From Actinomycetes bacterium (GTDB lineage Bacteria > Actinomycetota > Acidimicrobiia > Acidimicrobiales > SZUA-35), in NCBI GenBank assembly GCA_024276425.1, contig JAJRXF010000115.1, forward strand, positions 1 through 32,780: a DNA stretch of 32,780 nucleotides, read 5' to 3'. Every line of letters starts with the position of its first letter. The first letter of the stretch is position 1. Below are positions 24,481-32,780 of this stretch, piece by piece. Under the pieces are notes generated by a model. That model worked only from the letters and a program-made list of their open reading frames with translations. It did not search any database and was not told where the DNA came from. Made by a program: the position numbers and the translations under genes.

Positions 24481-25434
24481 TTAGCCGATTCGGCCTATTC
24501 CTTTGATAAGAAGGTCGAAGAATCCGCCGTCATCGATTGTGTTCATGACCAGGCAATTTTCGGGGCGTTCGGTAACCTTCCACCAATCGACAACGGTCAT
24601 TCCCATCGTCAACTCTGAACTGGTCTCGATTTCAACGTTGCAGGTTTTGCCCCCGAAGAGTTGAGGATCCAACAAGTAGGCAAGAACGGTTGGGTCATGG
24701 AGTGGTGCTCCGATACCCCCGTATTTGTTGATATCGAAGCGTTCGGAGAAGTTAAGCATGCCAGCGACACTCATTCCGGCCTGAGTTTGGAGGTCTCTGA
24801 AGACCTTGATTCGCGTTGGCGAAGTTAGAGCCTGATGGGTGACGTCCAAAGGCATAAGAACCAGGGGAACACCGCTGCCAAAGACCACGGCTGCCGCTTG
24901 GGGGTCGACATACATGTTGAACTCGGCCGCTGGCGTGATGTTGCCCCCCTCAAAGAAGCCACCCCCCATCATGACGATCTCGTCGATCCGTTCAGCAATG
25001 TCGGGAGCCGTTTGTAGGGCCGTGGCCACATTGGTTAGCGGTCCAAGCGCACAAAGTGTGACTGGTCGAGCGGGCGAGGCCTCTTGGATTTTGGCGATGA
25101 TGAAGTCGACTGCATGGGTCTTAGATGGTTCCAGAGTCGGATGGCCGAGACCAGACCCATCGAGTCCGGTGGGCCCATGGACATGCTCGGCGGTAACTAG
25201 TGGACGTTCCATCGGGCGGTCACAGCCCGCAAAAACTCCTACGTCACTTCGTTGACATAGTTCCACAATGGCGAGGGCGTTGCGGGTTGTTAGTGGCAAG
25301 GGAACATTGCCTGCCACGGTGGTGATGCCGAGCACGTCAAGTTCGTCTGGGCTGGCCAAAGCCAGGATCAGGGCGACGGCGTCGTCTTGCCCCGGATCGG
25401 TGTCGATGATGATCGGACGAGGGGATCTATCCAT
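24481..25434 (-). CDS. Inosine-uridine-preferring nucleoside hydrolase family protein
   Basis: A 317-residue calcium-dependent N-ribohydrolase that cleaves nucleosides to base plus ribose. The family motif DTDPGQDDA is at 11-19 (calcium ligands), with MMGGGFFEGGNITPAAEFNMYVDPQAA in the middle and the C-terminal metal ligand in APLHDP. Purine versus pyrimidine specificity cannot be read here. It lies between the two halves of the purine cluster on the opposite strand, consistent with salvage of bases. The ATG at 25434 is preceded by TAGCGT at 6 bases; the GAGG just before the ATG is too close to be a normal Shine-Dalgarno. Confidence 0.92.
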   Translation of the reverse strand: MDRSPRPIIIDTDPGQDDAVALILALASPDELDVLGITTVAGNVPLPLTTRNALAIVELCQRSDVGVFAGCDRPMERPLVTAEHVHGPTGLDGSGLGHPTLEPSKTHAVDFIIAKIQEASPARPVTLCALGPLTNVATALQTAPDIAERIDEIVMMGGGFFEGGNITPAAEFNMYVDPQAAAVVFGSGVPLVLMPLDVTHQALTSPTRIKVFRDLQTQAGMSVAGMLNFSERFDINKYGGIGAPLHDPTVLAYLLDPQLFGGKTCNVEIETSSELTMGMTVVDWWKVTERPENCLVMNTIDDGGFFDLLIKGIGRIG

Positions 25435-25440
25435 TACCTC

Positions 25441-25446
25441 ACGCTA
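25441..25446 (-). promoter_or_regulatory. Candidate -10 box of leaderless nucleoside hydrolase gene
   Basis: TAGCGT on the minus strand, 6 bases before the ATG at 25434, in the 88-base gap shared with divergent purC. Confidence 0.45.
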
Positions 25447-25509
25447 AGACCGTTCCTCTACTTTTTGTGTAAATCTGCTCGAATGGGATGGGTTTGCTCG
25501 CCAAGGTTC

Positions 25510-25515
25510 CATCCT
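25510..25515 (+). promoter_or_regulatory. Possible -10 box of leaderless purC
   Basis: CATCCT, 7 bases, then the GTG at 25523. It keeps A2 and T6 of TANNNT and resembles the CATGCT before purSL. Weak evidence. It would drive the purC-purE-purF-purDM-purN-guaB block. Confidence 0.3.
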
Positions 25516-25522
25516 GTCCTGC

Positions 25523-26473
25523 GTGGCCATAGTGAGGACCCTTGAGACCATCGCACTGGATTTGCCTGGTCATCAGACCGGGAAGGTTCGTGAATCTTGG
25601 AGGCTCCCCGATCAGAGACGGTTGTTGGTGACTACCGATCGACTCAGTGCGTTTGACAAGGTCATTGGTGCGGCCCAACACAAGGGGCAGGTTCTGAACC
25701 AGATGGCGGCGTGGTGGTTTGAACAGACTGCTGACATCGTGGCCAACCACGTGGTTTCGGTCCCTGACCCGAATTGTCTGGTGGCCGTTGACGCTCAACC
25801 GTTGCCGGTTGAGGTGGTGGTACGTGGACGCCTAACCGGGTCAACGTCAACCTCGGTCCTGCCTCGCTATCGAGCGGGTGAGAGGGTTTTGTACGGCTAT
25901 GAGTTGGCAGACGGCATTGACGATCATGGAGCGTTGCCAACTCCACTAATAACTCCCACGACCAAGGCTCAAGGCGGTGGCCACGATCAGCCAATCACCT
26001 GTGCGGAAGTTGCTGAGTGTGGGTTGGTCGAAGCCTCACTTTGGGCCGAAGTCCAACGAGTTGCTCTTGGGCTATTTCAACGTGGAGTCGAGGTTGCGGA
26101 GTCGTCCGGGTATGTGCTGGCCGACACCAAGTATGAGTTTGGGCTCTCGCCAGAAGGCGAGCTATTGCTTATCGATGAGATGCATACACCCGACTCATCG
26201 AGATTCTGGGCCATTGAGGGCCTAGAAGATCGAATCGCTCGGGGTCAGACACCAGAAAGTTTCGACAAAGAGCCGGTCCGGCTCTATCTGGCAGAGATCG
26301 GGTATCGGGGTGACGGTCCTCCACCAAGCCTGCCCGATTCGGTATGGCAGGCAACCACCGACCGGTATGTGAGGTTGTTTGAAACCCTGACCGGGCAGCA
26401 GTTCGAACCCGGCGGTTGGCCAGCTAAGCAACGAATCGAATCCAATCTTTTAGCCGCAGGAGTTCTGTCGTGA
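25523..26473 (+). CDS. purC: Phosphoribosylaminoimidazole-succinocarboxamide synthase (SAICAR synthase)
   Basis: Condenses CAIR with aspartate using ATP (purine step 7). The 316-residue protein is of the longer, yeast Ade1-like type, not the about 240-residue E. coli type. GKVRESW (nucleotide loop), TTDRLSAFD, PVEVVVRGRLTGS, LITPTTKAQGGGHDQPI, DTKYEFGL and IDEMHTPDSSRFW are all SAICAR synthase signatures. The start is GTG at 25523 or GTG at 25532. It is the first gene of a tightly spaced purC-purE-purF-purDM-purN-guaB series, with purE 10 bases downstream. Confidence 0.95.
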   Translation: MAIVRTLETIALDLPGHQTGKVRESWRLPDQRRLLVTTDRLSAFDKVIGAAQHKGQVLNQMAAWWFEQTADIVANHVVSVPDPNCLVAVDAQPLPVEVVVRGRLTGSTSTSVLPRYRAGERVLYGYELADGIDDHGALPTPLITPTTKAQGGGHDQPITCAEVAECGLVEASLWAEVQRVALGLFQRGVEVAESSGYVLADTKYEFGLSPEGELLLIDEMHTPDSSRFWAIEGLEDRIARGQTPESFDKEPVRLYLAEIGYRGDGPPPSLPDSVWQATTDRYVRLFETLTGQQFEPGGWPAKQRIESNLLAAGVLS

Positions 26474-26483
26474 GGGTGCTGCT

Positions 26484-26999
26484 ATGAGCCGTGTCGTGAT
26501 TCTGTCGGGCTCCGGCTCGGATGCCCCATGGGTTGACAAGATTGCAATGGTCCTGTCCGATCTCGATGTGGCGGTCATCCGTCGGGTTGGCTCGGCCCAT
26601 CGTGTTCCCGAGCATGTGTTATCGCTTCTTCGGGACTACGACCAGGATGAAACGCAGACAGTCTTCATCACGGTGGCAGGAATGAGTGACGCTCTGTCCG
26701 GATTGAGCGACGCCAACGTTGTCTCCCCAGTCATTGCTTGTCCACCAGCGTCAAACTCCTTTGGAGGGCTGGACGTTCTATCCAGCCTGCGAACCCCCCC
26801 AGGGGTGGGGCCAATGACCGCACTCATTCCAGCGAATGCCGCCCTAGCTGCGGCCAAGATCCTCGGGCTAGCTGATCCGGGCTTGCGAAAGCGAGTCGCC
26901 GCTTTCCAGGCATCCGCCGCTGCAAAGGTCATGGACGCCGACGGCGCCGCATTGCTGGAGCAGTCCCAAGAACTTGGCCAAGCTGACGAGCTCGCCTGA
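26484..26999 (+). CDS. purE: Class II-like phosphoribosylaminoimidazole carboxylase (PurE, AIR carboxylase)
   Basis: A 171-residue PurE. GSGSDAPWVDKI is the phosphate loop and SAHR (37-40) the family motif. The next blocks, VFITVAGMSDALSGL (60-74), PVIACPP and LDVLSSLRTPPGVGP, match the class II enzymes of animal PAICS and Treponema denticola, not the class I AGGAAHLPGM / SLLSIVQMPGGVP pattern of E. coli. Class II enzymes carboxylate AIR directly with CO2 and need no PurK; none is seen here. Differences from the class II sequences I recall are Arg40 for Lys in SAHK and Met67 for Arg in AGRSN. It sits between purC and purF, with 10- and 2-base gaps. Confidence 0.9.
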   Translation: MSRVVILSGSGSDAPWVDKIAMVLSDLDVAVIRRVGSAHRVPEHVLSLLRDYDQDETQTVFITVAGMSDALSGLSDANVVSPVIACPPASNSFGGLDVLSSLRTPPGVGPMTALIPANAALAAAKILGLADPGLRKRVAAFQASAAAKVMDADGAALLEQSQELGQADELA

Positions 27000-27001
27000 C
27001 T

Positions 27002-28423
27002 GTGAGCAACCTGTCTGACTGTCCCAAAGAAGAGTGTGGAGTCCTCGGCATATCTACCGCCGGAAAGGATGCGGCCAGAATCGGATTTTTTGGACTGTAC
27101 GCTCTGCAGCATCGGGGTCAGGAAGCAGCAGGAATCGCCGTATCGGATGGGAGGGCCATCCGGGTTCACAAGTCTCAAGGACTAGTGAGTCAGGTTTTTG
27201 ACAATGAGAAACTGGCTCCCCTGGTCGGCAGTCTTGGTATTGGGCACACCCGCTACTCGACGACGGGCTCGAACTCTGATCGCAATGTCCAGCCCTATGT
27301 GGTCGAAACAATGCATGGCCCAATGGCGGTGGCACACAACGGCAACCTGGTCAACGCCGATCAGTTACGTTCGAAGTTATTGGAGCGCGGCGCCGGGTTG
27401 CAATCTTCCAGTGATTCTGAAGTTTTGGCCCTAATGTTGGCCGCGGCGGAGGGGGCAAGTTGGGAGGAGCGTCTGGCTAGTGTCATGCCTCAATGGCAGG
27501 GGGCGTTTTCACTGGTGGTCCTGTGTGCGGGAAAGGTTATTGCCACCAGGGATCCGTGGGGATTTCGTCCCCTGTCTATGGGTCGCCTGGCTTCGGGCGG
27601 TCATGTTGTGGCTTCGGAGACGGGCGCCCTCCAGACGGTGGGGTGTGACAACATTCGGGAGATTGATCCAGGGGAAATTGTTGTCTTGTCCGGCCAACTG
27701 GCTCGGTCTCATCAAGGAATGAAGCCCAGCAGCACCCAGGCGCGCTGCACCTTCGAGCACATCTATTTCTCTCGGCCCGATGCTTTCTGGGATAGCATGA
27801 GTATCCATCAGGTCCGGCAACGCCTCGGAGCCGAATTGGCTCGGGAGCATCCAGTCGAGGCCGACATTGTCATGCCGGTTCCGGACAGTTCGATGCCAGC
27901 GGCAATCGGATATGCCGCCGAGTCGAGAATCACCTACACCGAGGGTTTCGTCAAGAACCGCTACATTGGTCGAACCTTTATTGAGCCGACCGATGAGTTG
28001 CGCAGGCAAGGGGTGGCACTGAAGTTCAATACCTTGCCCGAGAACCTCTTTGGCAAGCGGGTGGTCATGGTTGATGACTCGATCGTCCGAGGGACAACGG
28101 CGGGTCCGCTCGTTCGACTTTTGAGGGACGCTGGTGCGGCCGAGGTACATGTTCGGGTGACTTGTCCGCCAATTGCCCACCCCTGTTTTTTTGGGGTCGA
28201 CATGGGAACCCATGATGAACTCATTGCTCATCAACTCGGTGTGCCCGAGATTGCCAACCATATTGGAGCCGACAGCCTTGGATACCTGTCGCTCGAACAG
28301 ATGATGGTCGCCATTGGCCGCGAGGACGGCTACTGCAACGCTTGTTTTACCGGCTCCTATCCGGTGCCCGTCCAGCTTTCGCTCATGAGCTCCAAACAGC
28401 GTTTTGATGGGGTGTTGGGATGA
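27002..28423 (+). CDS. purF: Amidophosphoribosyltransferase (glutamine PRPP amidotransferase)
   Basis: First committed step of purine synthesis: PRPP plus glutamine to phosphoribosylamine. The 473-residue protein starts with an 11-residue propeptide before the Ntn nucleophile Cys12 (ECGVLGI), as in Bacillus. The C-terminal half has the PRPP motif VVMVDDSIVRGTT. Cys249, Cys395, Cys445 and Cys448 match the arrangement of the four [4Fe-4S] ligands of the Bacillus-type enzyme, so it is probably oxygen-sensitive and iron-sulfur dependent. The GTG at 27002 lies 2 bases after the purE stop. A feedback site for AMP/GMP is expected from the family but not visible. Confidence 0.96.
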   Translation: MSNLSDCPKEECGVLGISTAGKDAARIGFFGLYALQHRGQEAAGIAVSDGRAIRVHKSQGLVSQVFDNEKLAPLVGSLGIGHTRYSTTGSNSDRNVQPYVVETMHGPMAVAHNGNLVNADQLRSKLLERGAGLQSSSDSEVLALMLAAAEGASWEERLASVMPQWQGAFSLVVLCAGKVIATRDPWGFRPLSMGRLASGGHVVASETGALQTVGCDNIREIDPGEIVVLSGQLARSHQGMKPSSTQARCTFEHIYFSRPDAFWDSMSIHQVRQRLGAELAREHPVEADIVMPVPDSSMPAAIGYAAESRITYTEGFVKNRYIGRTFIEPTDELRRQGVALKFNTLPENLFGKRVVMVDDSIVRGTTAGPLVRLLRDAGAAEVHVRVTCPPIAHPCFFGVDMGTHDELIAHQLGVPEIANHIGADSLGYLSLEQMMVAIGREDGYCNACFTGSYPVPVQLSLMSSKQRFDGVLG

Positions 28424-28448
28424 CCGAGGGCACTTTGGTGGCCTGCCG

Positions 28449-30770
28449 GTGACGAAGAATCTCACGGTTCTGCTCCTTGGATCGGGCGCAAGAGAGCATG
28501 CCCTTGCTTCCAAACTCTGTGAGTCCCCCCTGCTCGGCCGCCTCATGGTGGCCCCTGGGAATCCTGGAGTGGCCGAGTTCGCCATCGAGCTTGACGTCGG
28601 TGACCATGGGGCGATTATCGATTGGTGTCAGCGCCAGTCCGTCGACCTGGTGGTTGTTGGCCCGGAGGTTCCCCTCGTTGCTGGCCTCGCCGACTCCCTG
28701 AACAAGGCTGGCATTGCCTGTTTTGGGCCTTCGGCCGCGGCGGCTCGGATAGAAGGATCAAAGGCCTTTGCTCGGGCCTTCGCCGCTCGCCACGGAATCC
28801 CCGGACCGCAGACCGCTGTTTTTCACGACGTTGAGGCTGCCCGTTCTTGGTTGGATGAGGTGACCTATCCGGTGGTGGTCAAAGCCGATGGGTTGGCCGC
28901 GGGCAAGGGAGTAGTTATTCCCGAAAGCCGAGATGAGACCATTGCTGCTGTTGAGCAGATGATGCTTGGGGGTTCCATGGGATCGGCCGGGTCCACCGTT
29001 GTGCTTGAGGAGCGAATGACCGGGCCGGAGGTGTCGTTGTTCGCCATTAGCTCGGCTCATCAGACGGATACTCTGGGTCTGCTGACAGCTCAGGACCACA
29101 AACGGGTGGGGGCAGGCGACACCGGTCCTAACACAGGCGGGATGGGAGCTTTTGCTCCGGTACCAGGGTTGGAGGAGAGCTTTGTTGCCGAGTTGGGATC
29201 AACCTTTTTGGAGCCCGTAACTCGAGGAATGGCCGTGGAGGGGACACCCTATGTAGGGGTGATCTACGCGGGGATTATGTTGACGCCTCAGGGCCCTCGC
29301 CTGGTCGAATTCAACTGTCGGTTTGGGGATCCAGAAACTCAGATCTTGATGCCCCTCATCAAGTCTGACTTGCTGAAGGTGTTCTGGGCGGCGGCAAACG
29401 GATTGGCCTGGGAGCCGGTGGTAGCTACGAGAGAACAAAGCGCGGCCGTCGTGGTCGTGGCGGCCGACGGCTATCCGGCAGACCCCATTCGTGGGGTAGT
29501 AATCCCCAAAGTTGAGGTTCCCGAGGGAGTCCAACTTTTGCACGCCGGTACCCAACAGGGTCCGGACGGCCTGGTTTCGAGTGGTGGGCGAGTTCTTAAC
29601 GTGGTGGCCACCGCCCCCACTCTTGCCGCTGCTCTTGCTCGGTGTTATCCGGTGGTCGAACAACTTACTGGGAACGGGCTTTTTGCTCGTCCCGATATTG
29701 GATGGAGGCACGTTTCTGTGACCGAAACAACCAAGAAGGCCGAGGCCTATGCCGCTTCGGGTGTTTCCCTCGCGGCTGGAGCAGCCACAACCAAGAGAAT
29801 TGGCGCCGCGGTTACCAGTACCCACGACGAGCGTGTGGTGGCTGGTCTTGGGAGTTTTGGTGGGGTTTTCGATGTCAGCGCGCTTTCAGAAATGGACGAG
29901 CCCCTTTTGGTTGCCACAACCGATGGTGTCGGAACCAAGACGGTGCTGGCCCAACAGTTGGACCGCTGGGAGGGGTGCGGGGCCGACATTGTCAATCACG
30001 GTGTCAACGATGTTCTTGTGCAGGGCGCAAAACCATTGTTCTTTCTGGACACGGTGGCCTCACAAAAGCTTGATCCTGAAATAGTCGGTCGAATCGTTGA
30101 CGGTATGGCCGAGGCCTGCCGGGCAGCGAAATGTGTGCTCCTTGGTGGTGAAACGGCCGAGATGCCCGGTGTACTCACCGACGGTTCGGTCGATATTGCT
30201 GGCACGTTGGTCGGAGCGGTTGACCGGGCGCGTTTGTTGCCGCGGCCGGGGATTGCCCCGGGGCATGTTTTGATCGGCTTGGCCTCTTCGGGTCTTCACA
30301 CCAACGGCTTCAGTTTGGCTCGGCGGATCGTGGCGGACATGGATCTTCACGATCCCCTTCCTGGGGGCGAAGGTGAATCAGTGGGTGATGCCCTCTTGGC
30401 TATCCATCGTAGTTATCTTCTCGTTTTGGCTGGTGCCTTGGACGAAGTTCTCATTGATGGGCTAGCGCACATCACCGGTGGAGGCTTGGTCGACAATCTG
30501 CCGAGGATTCTGCCCGATGACGTCGGTGCTATTGTTGAGACCGCGTCGTGGACAACCCCGCCCCTGTTCCAATTCCTCATTGATCGGGCGGGCCTGGGAC
30601 TAATGGAGTCCCATCAGATATTGAACTGCGGCATAGGAATGGTTTGTGTGGTTCAACCCGACAATGTCGATTCTGTTCGGGCAATTATTCCCGAGGAGAC
30701 CTGGATTATTGGCCAGTTGGTCGATTGGGACTCAGAAGCCGGCGGTGGACAACGGATTAAACTGCGGTGA
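28449..30770 (+). CDS. Fused GAR synthetase - AIR synthetase (PurD-PurM)
   Basis: A bifunctional enzyme of about 773 residues. Residues 1-422 are PurD (phosphoribosylamine plus glycine): [25 protein letters not shown], the ATP-grasp [24 protein letters not shown] and [12 protein letters not shown]. Residues about 430-773 are PurM (FGAM cyclisation to AIR): [50 protein letters not shown] and [13 protein letters not shown]. All key motifs of both domains are present and no frameshift separates them. The linker is only about 10 residues, and a GTG at 29718 may be the relict PurM start. The domain order matches yeast Ade5,7 and the first two parts of animal GART. The GTG at 28449 is chosen by homology. 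The purN start overlaps by 4 bases. Confidence 0.95.
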   Translation: MTKNLTVLLLGSGAREHALASKLCESPLLGRLMVAPGNPGVAEFAIELDVGDHGAIIDWCQRQSVDLVVVGPEVPLVAGLADSLNKAGIACFGPSAAAARIEGSKAFARAFAARHGIPGPQTAVFHDVEAARSWLDEVTYPVVVKADGLAAGKGVVIPESRDETIAAVEQMMLGGSMGSAGSTVVLEERMTGPEVSLFAISSAHQTDTLGLLTAQDHKRVGAGDTGPNTGGMGAFAPVPGLEESFVAELGSTFLEPVTRGMAVEGTPYVGVIYAGIMLTPQGPRLVEFNCRFGDPETQILMPLIKSDLLKVFWAAANGLAWEPVVATREQSAAVVVVAADGYPADPIRGVVIPKVEVPEGVQLLHAGTQQGPDGLVSSGGRVLNVVATAPTLAAALARCYPVVEQLTGNGLFARPDIGWRHVSVTETTKKAEAYAASGVSLAAGAATTKRIGAAVTSTHDERVVAGLGSFGGVFDVSALSEMDEPLLVATTDGVGTKTVLAQQLDRWEGCGADIVNHGVNDVLVQGAKPLFFLDTVASQKLDPEIVGRIVDGMAEACRAAKCVLLGGETAEMPGVLTDGSVDIAGTLVGAVDRARLLPRPGIAPGHVLIGLASSGLHTNGFSLARRIVADMDLHDPLPGGEGESVGDALLAIHRSYLLVLAGALDEVLIDGLAHITGGGLVDNLPRILPDDVGAIVETASWTTPPLFQFLIDRAGLGLMESHQILNCGIGMVCVVQPDNVDSVRAIIPEETWIIGQLVDWDSEAGGGQRIKLR

Positions 30771-31381
30771 ACGCCCGGCTGGTAGTGCTGGTGTCCGGAG
30801 AGGGAACCAACCTGCAAACAATCATTCGAGCATGCTCCCAAGGAGAACTCGAGGCCCAGGTCGTGGCCGTCGTGAGCAACCGGGTAGCAGCCAAGGGGCT
30901 AAGTCGGGCCGACAAGGCCGATATCCCAACCGAGTTAGTTGTTCCCAGTGGCGAGGAGCGAGACGTTTATGACACCAACCTAGCCAGGGTCGTCGCTCGC
31001 TACCAGCCAGATTTGGTGGTCTTGGCTGGCTGGATGCGGATTCTTTCCAATTCGTTCCTGTCCCAGTTCCGGGTAATCAACTTGCATCCTGCAATGCCTG
31101 GGCAGTTCCCGGGGACGCGGGCCATCGAGCGGGCTTTTGCGGCCTGGCAGGCGGGCGAGATTGAGCAGTCTGGGGTTATGGTTCACTGGGTTCCAGACGA
31201 GGGAATTGACGATGGGCCGGTCATTGTTCACAGCAGCGTTCCATTCCACAGTGGTGACACCGTTGCAACTTTTGAAAGCAGGGTTCACGCGGTGGAGCAT
31301 CAACTCGTGGTGAAGGGAATCGCCCTTGCCTGGCAAGAGACGCAGGCTCGACACGAAATGTCAGGAAGGGCATCGCCATGA
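30767..31381 (+). CDS. purN: Phosphoribosylglycinamide formyltransferase (GAR transformylase)
   Basis: Folate-dependent formylation of GAR to FGAR (purine step 3). The 204-residue protein has the phosphate loop SGEGTNLQ (10-17), catalytic Asn105 and His107 in [20 protein letters not shown], and Asp149 in the DDGPVI segment. The [17 protein letters not shown] stretch resembles the fungal Ade8 type more than the E. coli HPSLLPKYPG form. Its GTG overlaps the PurD-PurM stop (GTGA), so it is translationally coupled and continues the GART order PurD-PurM-PurN. Its own stop overlaps the guaB ATG. Confidence 0.95.
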   Translation: MNARLVVLVSGEGTNLQTIIRACSQGELEAQVVAVVSNRVAAKGLSRADKADIPTELVVPSGEERDVYDTNLARVVARYQPDLVVLAGWMRILSNSFLSQFRVINLHPAMPGQFPGTRAIERAFAAWQAGEIEQSGVMVHWVPDEGIDDGPVIVHSSVPFHSGDTVATFESRVHAVEHQLVVKGIALAWQETQARHEMSGRASP

Positions 31382-32780
31382 ACCACACGGGAATCAACGA
31401 CGGGATGTTTGATCACTTCGAGTCGTTAACCTTCGATGATGTGTTGGTTGTGCCTGGTTGGAGCCAGGTTCTGCCACCCGATGTTGACACCTCGACCAGG
31501 CTTGGATCGATGACATTGCGGATACCCCTCATGTCGGCGGCCATGGACACAGTCACTGAGGCGCCGCTGGCAATTTCCCTGGCACGAGAGGGCGGGGTTG
31601 GAGTGCTGCATCGCAACCTGAGCATCCAAGAACAGGCGGCCCAGGTTGATCAAGTGAAGAGGGCCCAATCGGGAATGATCACGGCCCCAATCAGTCTTGG
31701 ACCAGAGGCAACCTTGGCCGAGGCAGAGGTGCTTATGAGCAGGCACCGCATCAGTGGCGTACCCATCTGTGACGTCGAGGGACGACTGGTAGGGATTCTC
31801 ACCAACCGTGACGTTCGTTTCTGTGGCCCTCAGGATGACGACCGAAGCGTTCGGGAGTTCATGACCAGTGAGCGGCTCATTACGGCTCCGGTGGGGACCA
31901 CCTTGGACGAGGCAGTGACGGTGTTGCACCAATACCGGATCGAGAAGCTTCCGCTAGTGGACGACGATGGGGTGCTACGTGGATTGATTACGGTGAAGGA
32001 CATCGTCAAGCGGCTAGAGAAACCTAACGCCACGCTCGATTCAGAGGGCCGGCTCTGTGTGGGGGCAGCGGTTGGGGTGACCGATGTGGTGGAACGTGTT
32101 GGGGCATTGGCCCAAGCGGGAGTCGACTTGGTTGTTATAGACACCGCTCATGGGCACACCCAGGGCGTGGTTGAGGCAGTCCAAACAATCAAGGCCGAGT
32201 GGCCAAGCCTTAGCATTGTTGGTGGCAATGTTGTGACCCGGGAGGGCGTTCAGGCCCTCGTCGAGGCCGGGGCCGACATTGTTAAGGTTGGTGTCGGAGC
32301 TGGTTCGATTTGCACCACCAGAATCGTTGCTGGCTCGGGCATGCCGCAAATGAGTGCAATCCATGAGTGCGTGCAAGCGGCCAGATCGATCGAGGCCGCG
32401 GTGGGCAGAAAAGTCCCCATCATTGCCGATGGGGGAGTAGTGACATCGGGCGACATCGTGAAGGCTTTCGTTGCTGGGGCGGATGCCGTCATGTTGGGCA
32501 ATGCCCTGGCTGGATGCGACGAAGCCCCGGGCGAATTGGAACTGGTCGATGGGGCAATGTGGAAGACGTATCGGGGCATGGGGTCCGCTGGGGCCATGCG
32601 TGGCCGGGCCGCCGATCGTTACGGCTCGGCTCAAGGCGGGGGGAAACACATAGCCGAGGGGGTCGAGGCCAGGGTCCGATATGCCGGCCAACTTGGCGAT
32701 CTGGTCTCCCAACTGGTTGGCGGACTTCGGTCGGGCATGGGATATGCCGGCGCGGCGACCCTGGATGATCTTCGCTACCG
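31378..32780 (+). CDS. guaB: IMP dehydrogenase (partial, runs off the window)
   Basis: Oxidises IMP to XMP with NAD, the rate-limiting step to GMP. About 467 residues are visible, and the C-terminus lies outside the window. [16 protein letters not shown] and [10 protein letters not shown] begin the barrel. Two CBS modules (about 95-215) include [23 protein letters not shown] and [25 protein letters not shown], and may bind adenine or guanine nucleotides. The active loop [10 protein letters not shown] carries Cys312 and the potassium site, and the flap reads [10 protein letters not shown]. The ATG at 31378 overlaps the purN stop (ATGA), and GGAAGGG sits upstream. No frame interruption is seen in the visible part. 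Confidence 0.96.
   Translation, partial: MNHTGINDGMFDHFESLTFDDVLVVPGWSQVLPPDVDTSTRLGSMTLRIPLMSAAMDTVTEAPLAISLAREGGVGVLHRNLSIQEQAAQVDQVKRAQSGMITAPISLGPEATLAEAEVLMSRHRISGVPICDVEGRLVGILTNRDVRFCGPQDDDRSVREFMTSERLITAPVGTTLDEAVTVLHQYRIEKLPLVDDDGVLRGLITVKDIVKRLEKPNATLDSEGRLCVGAAVGVTDVVERVGALAQAGVDLVVIDTAHGHTQGVVEAVQTIKAEWPSLSIVGGNVVTREGVQALVEAGADIVKVGVGAGSICTTRIVAGSGMPQMSAIHECVQAARSIEAAVGRKVPIIADGGVVTSGDIVKAFVAGADAVMLGNALAGCDEAPGELELVDGAMWKTYRGMGSAGAMRGRAADRYGSAQGGGKHIAEGVEARVRYAGQLGDLVSQLVGGLRSGMGYAGAATLDDLRY

Noticed and set aside
24421-24618. 65-codon plus-strand frame beside the nucleoside hydrolase
   Set aside because: Most of it is antisense to the nucleoside hydrolase, and codon choice and product give no support.
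27509-28585. Long minus-strand open frame (about 358 codons) over purF
   Set aside because: Antisense shadow. purF on the plus strand has complete motifs, and the minus product is low-complexity and unlike any family.
32041-32712. Minus-strand open frame over guaB
   Set aside because: Antisense to a well-conserved IMP dehydrogenase; no motif is recognisable.

Overview
The window is a moderately GC-rich, densely packed bacterial chromosome segment with 29 protein-coding genes. No rRNA, tRNA, CRISPR array, insertion sequence or phage gene was seen, and no stretch longer than about 160 bases lacks a gene. Short intergenic gaps, frequent GTG starts, and many genes whose start codon lies 6-7 bases after a TANNNT hexamer (a leaderless-transcript layout) suggest an actinobacterium-like organism. 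Menaquinone, corrin salvage and iron-sulfur-type PurF genes fit this. An Acidimicrobiia-like lineage is possible, but nothing here proves the taxonomy.

Layout. Positions 1-4.6 kb hold an endonuclease/exonuclease/phosphatase-family protein and three menaquinone genes (menD, menH, menC). An MBL-fold hydrolase with an alkylsulfatase-type dimerisation region follows, then a translationally coupled cobalamin trio cobO-cobU-cobS (6.1-8.0 kb). From 8.0 to 16.4 kb come a DUF2085-type membrane protein, a thiolase, a CHAD protein, a small lipoprotein, an SDR with an altered active site, a KtrAB-type potassium uptake pair, an MFS permease, a small unknown protein and a deoxyribonucleotidase-like HAD protein.

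The second half is a purine block. It has purSL-purQ, then an acyl-CoA synthetase, a GAF/GAF/GGDEF/EAL protein and a nucleoside hydrolase, then purC-purE-purF-purDM-purN-guaB. Together these cover PRPP to SAICAR (steps 1-7) plus the first committed step to GMP. purB, purH and purK are not in the window.

The most notable system is the architecture of this purine pathway. PurL carries two tandem PurS-like modules at its N-terminus. PurE is of the class II (animal PAICS / Treponema) type, which uses CO2 directly and needs no PurK, and it lies directly after purC. PurD and PurM are fused, with purN overlapping behind, which reproduces the domain order of eukaryotic GART. Other points of interest are the recurrent leaderless promoter layout, three inverted repeats at promoters, three short tandem duplications, a degenerate GGDEF domain, and an SDR lacking the Tyr/Lys catalytic pair.
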